A DNA stretch of 64,000 bases from assembly GCA_029882395.1 (NCBI GenBank), contig JAOUKT010000007.1, positions 19,797 through 83,796 of the forward strand, in the 5' to 3' direction. Below, piece after piece: positions 61,387 through 64,000 of this stretch. Below the pieces are notes generated by a model. The model was not told where the DNA came from and ran no database searches. It was given only the letters and a program-made list of their open reading frames with translations. The first letter of the stretch is position 1. Each line of letters opens with the position of its first letter. The position numbers were made by a program, and so were the translations under genes. Origin of the DNA: Gammaproteobacteria bacterium (GTDB lineage Bacteria; Pseudomonadota; Gammaproteobacteria; SZUA-229).

Positions 61387-62202
61387 TTAAAAATTTTCAC
61401 TTAACCAGACAGACACCCTTTTAATCATAATCTCACGGTCTTTAATAATTATATAGGTATGATCAAACTCAGGAAAATATTCTATTTCAACACTCTTGAG
61501 AAACTGATGCCCTTTAAAAGAATCTGCAAACTGATCTTTATAATTATAATAATCCCTGACCCCGCCTGAAAACACATACAAAGATTTAACACCTCGTTTA
61601 TACAAAGCATTCATCTCATGGATATATTTATCTTTAGCGGGCAACTCCCATACATACGCGTCCACGCCTTTTATATTTTTTAACAGTTTATCTGCTTGTA
61701 CAAGTTTATGATAAACAGCAGTCACTAACCTTCTTGGGCTGAAAAACACAGGGGCATAACGTAAAAAATTAAACTTTGCCGTCGGGTAGCCATAGCCATC
61801 CAGCCAGACATTGCCCACGACACGCGCATCCTCACAGGCTATCTTATGAGCGTGATCGGCGCCGGTGCACAGCCCCATCATAATGAAGGTATTAACAGCA
61901 TACTGACTTTCAATAAATGACATGGTTTGTTTGAGGTCGTTAATAACAGTCACCTGGTGCGAGGTGCCGTCTTTTACCTTAAGGCTATCGCCCATGCCGC
62001 TCAAGTCAAAACGAAACACCAGAAAACCCATTGAACTGAGATGGCTCGCAATGCTGATATTGATATCAAAGGGCCCGACTTTATGCACCACTCCGGCATT
62101 AAATAAAATAATGGCCGGTTTGTTTTCATTTACCACAACTGGGAGACTGGCTATGCCCTGCAGGTTTCGCTGTATGCCGTATGTATATAACTGTTCTTTC
62201 AT
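61387..62202 (-). CDS. Alpha/beta hydrolase with Cys nucleophile elbow (exosortase A-associated hydrolase 1-like)
   Basis: A 271-residue cytosolic-type alpha/beta hydrolase without a signal peptide. After the strand-turn FRFDLSGMGDS (63-73), the nucleophile elbow reads GLCTG (110-114), putting Cys112 where most relatives have Ser. His248 (EFDHTY) and an acidic residue near 217 can complete a triad. A GLC elbow is also what I recall for exosortase A system hydrolase 1. The ATG follows the stop of the upstream hydrolase with no gap (TAAATG), so the pair is co-translated. A thioesterase or acyl-transfer role for the adjacent carrier protein is plausible; a substrate cannot be read from sequence. 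Confidence 0.75.
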   Translation of the reverse strand: MKEQLYTYGIQRNLQGIASLPVVVNENKPAIILFNAGVVHKVGPFDINISIASHLSSMGFLVFRFDLSGMGDSLKVKDGTSHQVTVINDLKQTMSFIESQYAVNTFIMMGLCTGADHAHKIACEDARVVGNVWLDGYGYPTAKFNFLRYAPVFFSPRRLVTAVYHKLVQADKLLKNIKGVDAYVWELPAKDKYIHEMNALYKRGVKSLYVFSGGVRDYYNYKDQFADSFKGHQFLKSVEIEYFPEFDHTYIIIKDREIMIKRVSVWLSENF

Positions 62203-62985
62203 TTACTTTAATATTTCGCAGATATGGTGTAAGACATTCGTTGCTGTCAGTGAGCTATCGATATATTTCAATTCTTGCCAGTTTCCCATATCCTCAACAT
62301 AGGCAAATGATGTTTTATCGGTATTTTGATCTGCATACCTGTTTAAATCATGCATCTCTCCGGCCGATGTGCACACTGCATTTACCGGGGCGTTGTTAGT
62401 CATATTAAACGCTGAAAAAAATATTTTTTCAAAATCATGGATTACATTATCAGAATACTTATAGCCCAGATACTCGTTTCCAGGGGTATCGTCTTCTGAT
62501 CTGTCTTTAACAAACCACATACGATCAACCAGTAGTTGTTTGTGCAACGCCATTAAATTGCTCACGAACTGTTTACCGGAAACAACAGGGTCCCATAAAA
62601 TCATGCTATTGAACTTGCACTGTTCCGATGACAATAACGATAATGTTGCGCCAACCCTGAGACCAATAACGGTTATTTTATGCTGTCCGGAAATCGCTCT
62701 TAATTCCTCCGATGCCAGCATGATATTATCCTGCCAGTCTGCCAGATTAACATTATCAAAATCACCTGACGAATCACCCACACCATTGTAATCAAAGCGT
62801 AAAACATAATAACCCATATCCGCCAGCTTTATCGCCAGCTGCTTAAGAGCGCGATGGCTTCGAATATATTCATGGCCGATTGAATTACATAAAAGGACAG
62901 CCGAGTCACGATAATAAGCAACCGTAGGCATATGATTGACACCATATAAAGGCCGATTACTGTGACCAAAGTAAAATGCATGCAT
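62203..62985 (-). CDS. Alpha/beta hydrolase with degenerate GLRVG elbow (exosortase A-associated hydrolase 2-like)
   Basis: A 260-residue alpha/beta hydrolase fold with LRFDYNGVGDSSGDF (62-76) and an elbow GLRVG (108-112) in which Arg110 occupies the nucleophile position. A normal Ser/Cys/Asp nucleophile is therefore missing there, so classical hydrolysis is doubtful. A GLR elbow fits what I recall of exosortase A system hydrolase 2, which travels with hydrolase 1. No signal peptide. It begins 40 nt after the adenylation-carrier gene and runs directly into the second hydrolase, so the three genes form one unit. Confidence 0.72.
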   Translation of the reverse strand: MHAFYFGHSNRPLYGVNHMPTVAYYRDSAVLLCNSIGHEYIRSHRALKQLAIKLADMGYYVLRFDYNGVGDSSGDFDNVNLADWQDNIMLASEELRAISGQHKITVIGLRVGATLSLLSSEQCKFNSMILWDPVVSGKQFVSNLMALHKQLLVDRMWFVKDRSEDDTPGNEYLGYKYSDNVIHDFEKIFFSAFNMTNNAPVNAVCTSAGEMHDLNRYADQNTDKTSFAYVEDMGNWQELKYIDSSLTATNVLHHICEILK

Positions 62986-63025
62986 ATTATATTTAATTCA
63001 CTCTTTAAATTAGATTATCGATCAT

Positions 63026-64000
63026 TTATTTAAAAATCAGATTTAACAAACCTTTTATGGCATTTTGTTTGATTAGCGGGCGCTGTCCGTCAATCGCGGC
63101 TTCACTATTCATTGGTTCTGTTAGCGTTTCTTTTTTTCGGCTGACTTTATTTGCAATCTGCTGCAAATTATCCAGCAACAGATCCCGCGGGTTTAAGATA
63201 ACATTATATTTCTCAGCTATCTTATGGATAACCTGCATGGATAACAATGAATGACCGCCCAATTCAAAGAAATTATCGTATAAACCGACTTTTTCTATGC
63301 CAATGAGATCTTTCCAGATATCTGCAAGCCAGTGTTCTTGTTTTGATTGTGGCGGCAGATATTCCACCGAAGACTCAATACCCTGTATTATGCCGGGCAG
63401 TGCTTTTCTATCCGTTTTTCCGCTGGGGGTTTTAGGCAATGCTTTAAGCGCCATAATGTGCTGAGGCAACATATAATTGGGTAATTTTTTTCTTATCGCT
63501 TTCCTCAGCTCAGTAACTGTCAGCTGCAGATCCTTTGCCCATACCACATAAGCTACAATCAGCATGTCAGCGGATACTCCCTGCTGAACAGAAACGACAC
63601 ACTCGTCGATTTCAGCCTGATTAAGCAGGACTGACTCTATCTCTCCCAGCTCAATCCTATAACCTCTGACTTTAACCTGATTATCAATGCGCCGCAGATA
63701 TTGCAAATTACCGCAGTCGTTGTAGCGAACCAAATCTCCGGTCAGGTACATTCGTGCCTGCGGTTTATCGGCAAAAGGGTCCGCAATAAAGCGCTCAGCC
63801 GTCAACTCCGGTCTATTATGGTAACCCTTGGCCACTCCCTCTCCGCCTATATAAAGCTCACCCGCTACACCTAAGGGCACTTTCTGCAGGTTTGCATCAA
63901 GCACATAGAGAGTCGTATTATCAATTGGTTTTCCAATCAATACCGTCGAATCAGAATCAGTCAGCTGATAACAGGTTGACCATACCGTGGTCTCTGTCGG
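63026..64000 (-). CDS. NRPS-type adenylation-peptidyl carrier protein, 5' part outside the window
   Basis: The frame is open to the right edge and continues beyond it; a TTG at 63940 is internal. Adenylation core motifs appear in order: A5 PTETTVWST at the edge, A6 GELYIGGEGVAKGYHNRPELT (two parts), A7 YLTGDLVRY, A8 VKVRGYRIELGEIE, A9 LPNYMLPQHI and A10 PKTPSGKTDRKALP with the catalytic Lys. A carrier domain follows with DNFFELGGHSLLSMQV, whose Ser takes phosphopantetheine. Only about 75 residues follow, with no condensation or thioesterase domain. The specificity pocket is mostly off the window, so the activated amino or aryl acid is unknown. Two hydrolases follow, perhaps releasing or transferring the loaded group. 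Confidence 0.9.
   Translation of the reverse strand, partial: PTETTVWSTCYQLTDSDSTVLIGKPIDNTTLYVLDANLQKVPLGVAGELYIGGEGVAKGYHNRPELTAERFIADPFADKPQARMYLTGDLVRYNDCGNLQYLRRIDNQVKVRGYRIELGEIESVLLNQAEIDECVVSVQQGVSADMLIVAYVVWAKDLQLTVTELRKAIRKKLPNYMLPQHIMALKALPKTPSGKTDRKALPGIIQGIESSVEYLPPQSKQEHWLADIWKDLIGIEKVGLYDNFFELGGHSLLSMQVIHKIAEKYNVILNPRDLLLDNLQQIANKVSRKKETLTEPMNSEAAIDGQRPLIKQNAIKGLLNLIFK

Overview
The window reads as chromosomal DNA of a free-living, moderately AT-rich gammaproteobacterium. The neighbourhoods point that way: rimP-nusA-infB-rbfA-truB-rpsO-pnp beside an initiator tRNA, carA-carB-greA, yhbY/rlmE-ftsH-folP-glmM-tpiA-secG-tRNA-Leu, and dksA-gluQ. NuoC and NuoD are separate proteins (not fused as in enterics), a DUF2818 gene follows nuoN, and an exosortase/PEP-CTERM regulatory core is present. 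This fits environmental, respiring gammaproteobacteria better than enterics. I cannot name a genus. No rRNA, CRISPR array, insertion sequence, integrase or phage gene was seen.

Layout. 0-7.2 kb: nadB (cut by the left edge) with a two-domain sulfurtransferase, a DUF2892 membrane protein, a ~500-nt AT-rich gap with an orphan terminator (possible small RNA), orn, then a tight plus-strand operon (M48 protease, small cytochrome c, phhB, rsgA) and tadA. 7.2-10.6 kb: guaB and guaA. 10.6-16.1 kb: a small lipoprotein, xseA, dksA, gluQ and acs. 16.1-24.0 kb: exosortase xrtA (EpsI domain fused), TPR lipoprotein prsT, histidine kinase prsK and sigma-54 activator prsR. 24.1-32.6 kb: the translation/RNA operon on the minus strand. 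32.7-47.8 kb: tRNA-fMet, a DUF2818 gene and the complete 14-gene nuo operon for complex I (transcribed nuoA to nuoN on the minus strand). 48.1-59.8 kb: tRNA-Leu, secG, tpiA, glmM, folP, ftsH, rlmE, yhbY, greA, carB and carA. 60.0-64.0 kb: an accessory minus-strand cluster with an adenylation-carrier (NRPS-like) protein running off the right edge, two alpha/beta hydrolases with non-serine nucleophile elbows, and UDP-glucose dehydrogenase.

How it fits together. Most of the window is housekeeping in conserved order. The two accessory blocks (xrt/prs at 16-24 kb and the adenylation/hydrolase/ugd block at 60-64 kb) both look like parts of an exopolysaccharide/PEP-CTERM surface programme. In other bacteria the exosortase A locus carries a pair of dedicated hydrolases plus an AMP-forming ligase with a carrier protein; here such a set lies about 36 kb from the exosortase. 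That functional link is inference.

Most worth checking: the adenylation-carrier/hydrolase pair with Arg and Cys at the nucleophile position; a carA leader in which a near-copy of the Shine-Dalgarno region sits in a hairpin; the orphan terminator/small RNA candidate near 3 kb; a monohaem cytochrome c with no Met or His after CXXCH; and palindromes on the rimP, carA and ugd promoters.
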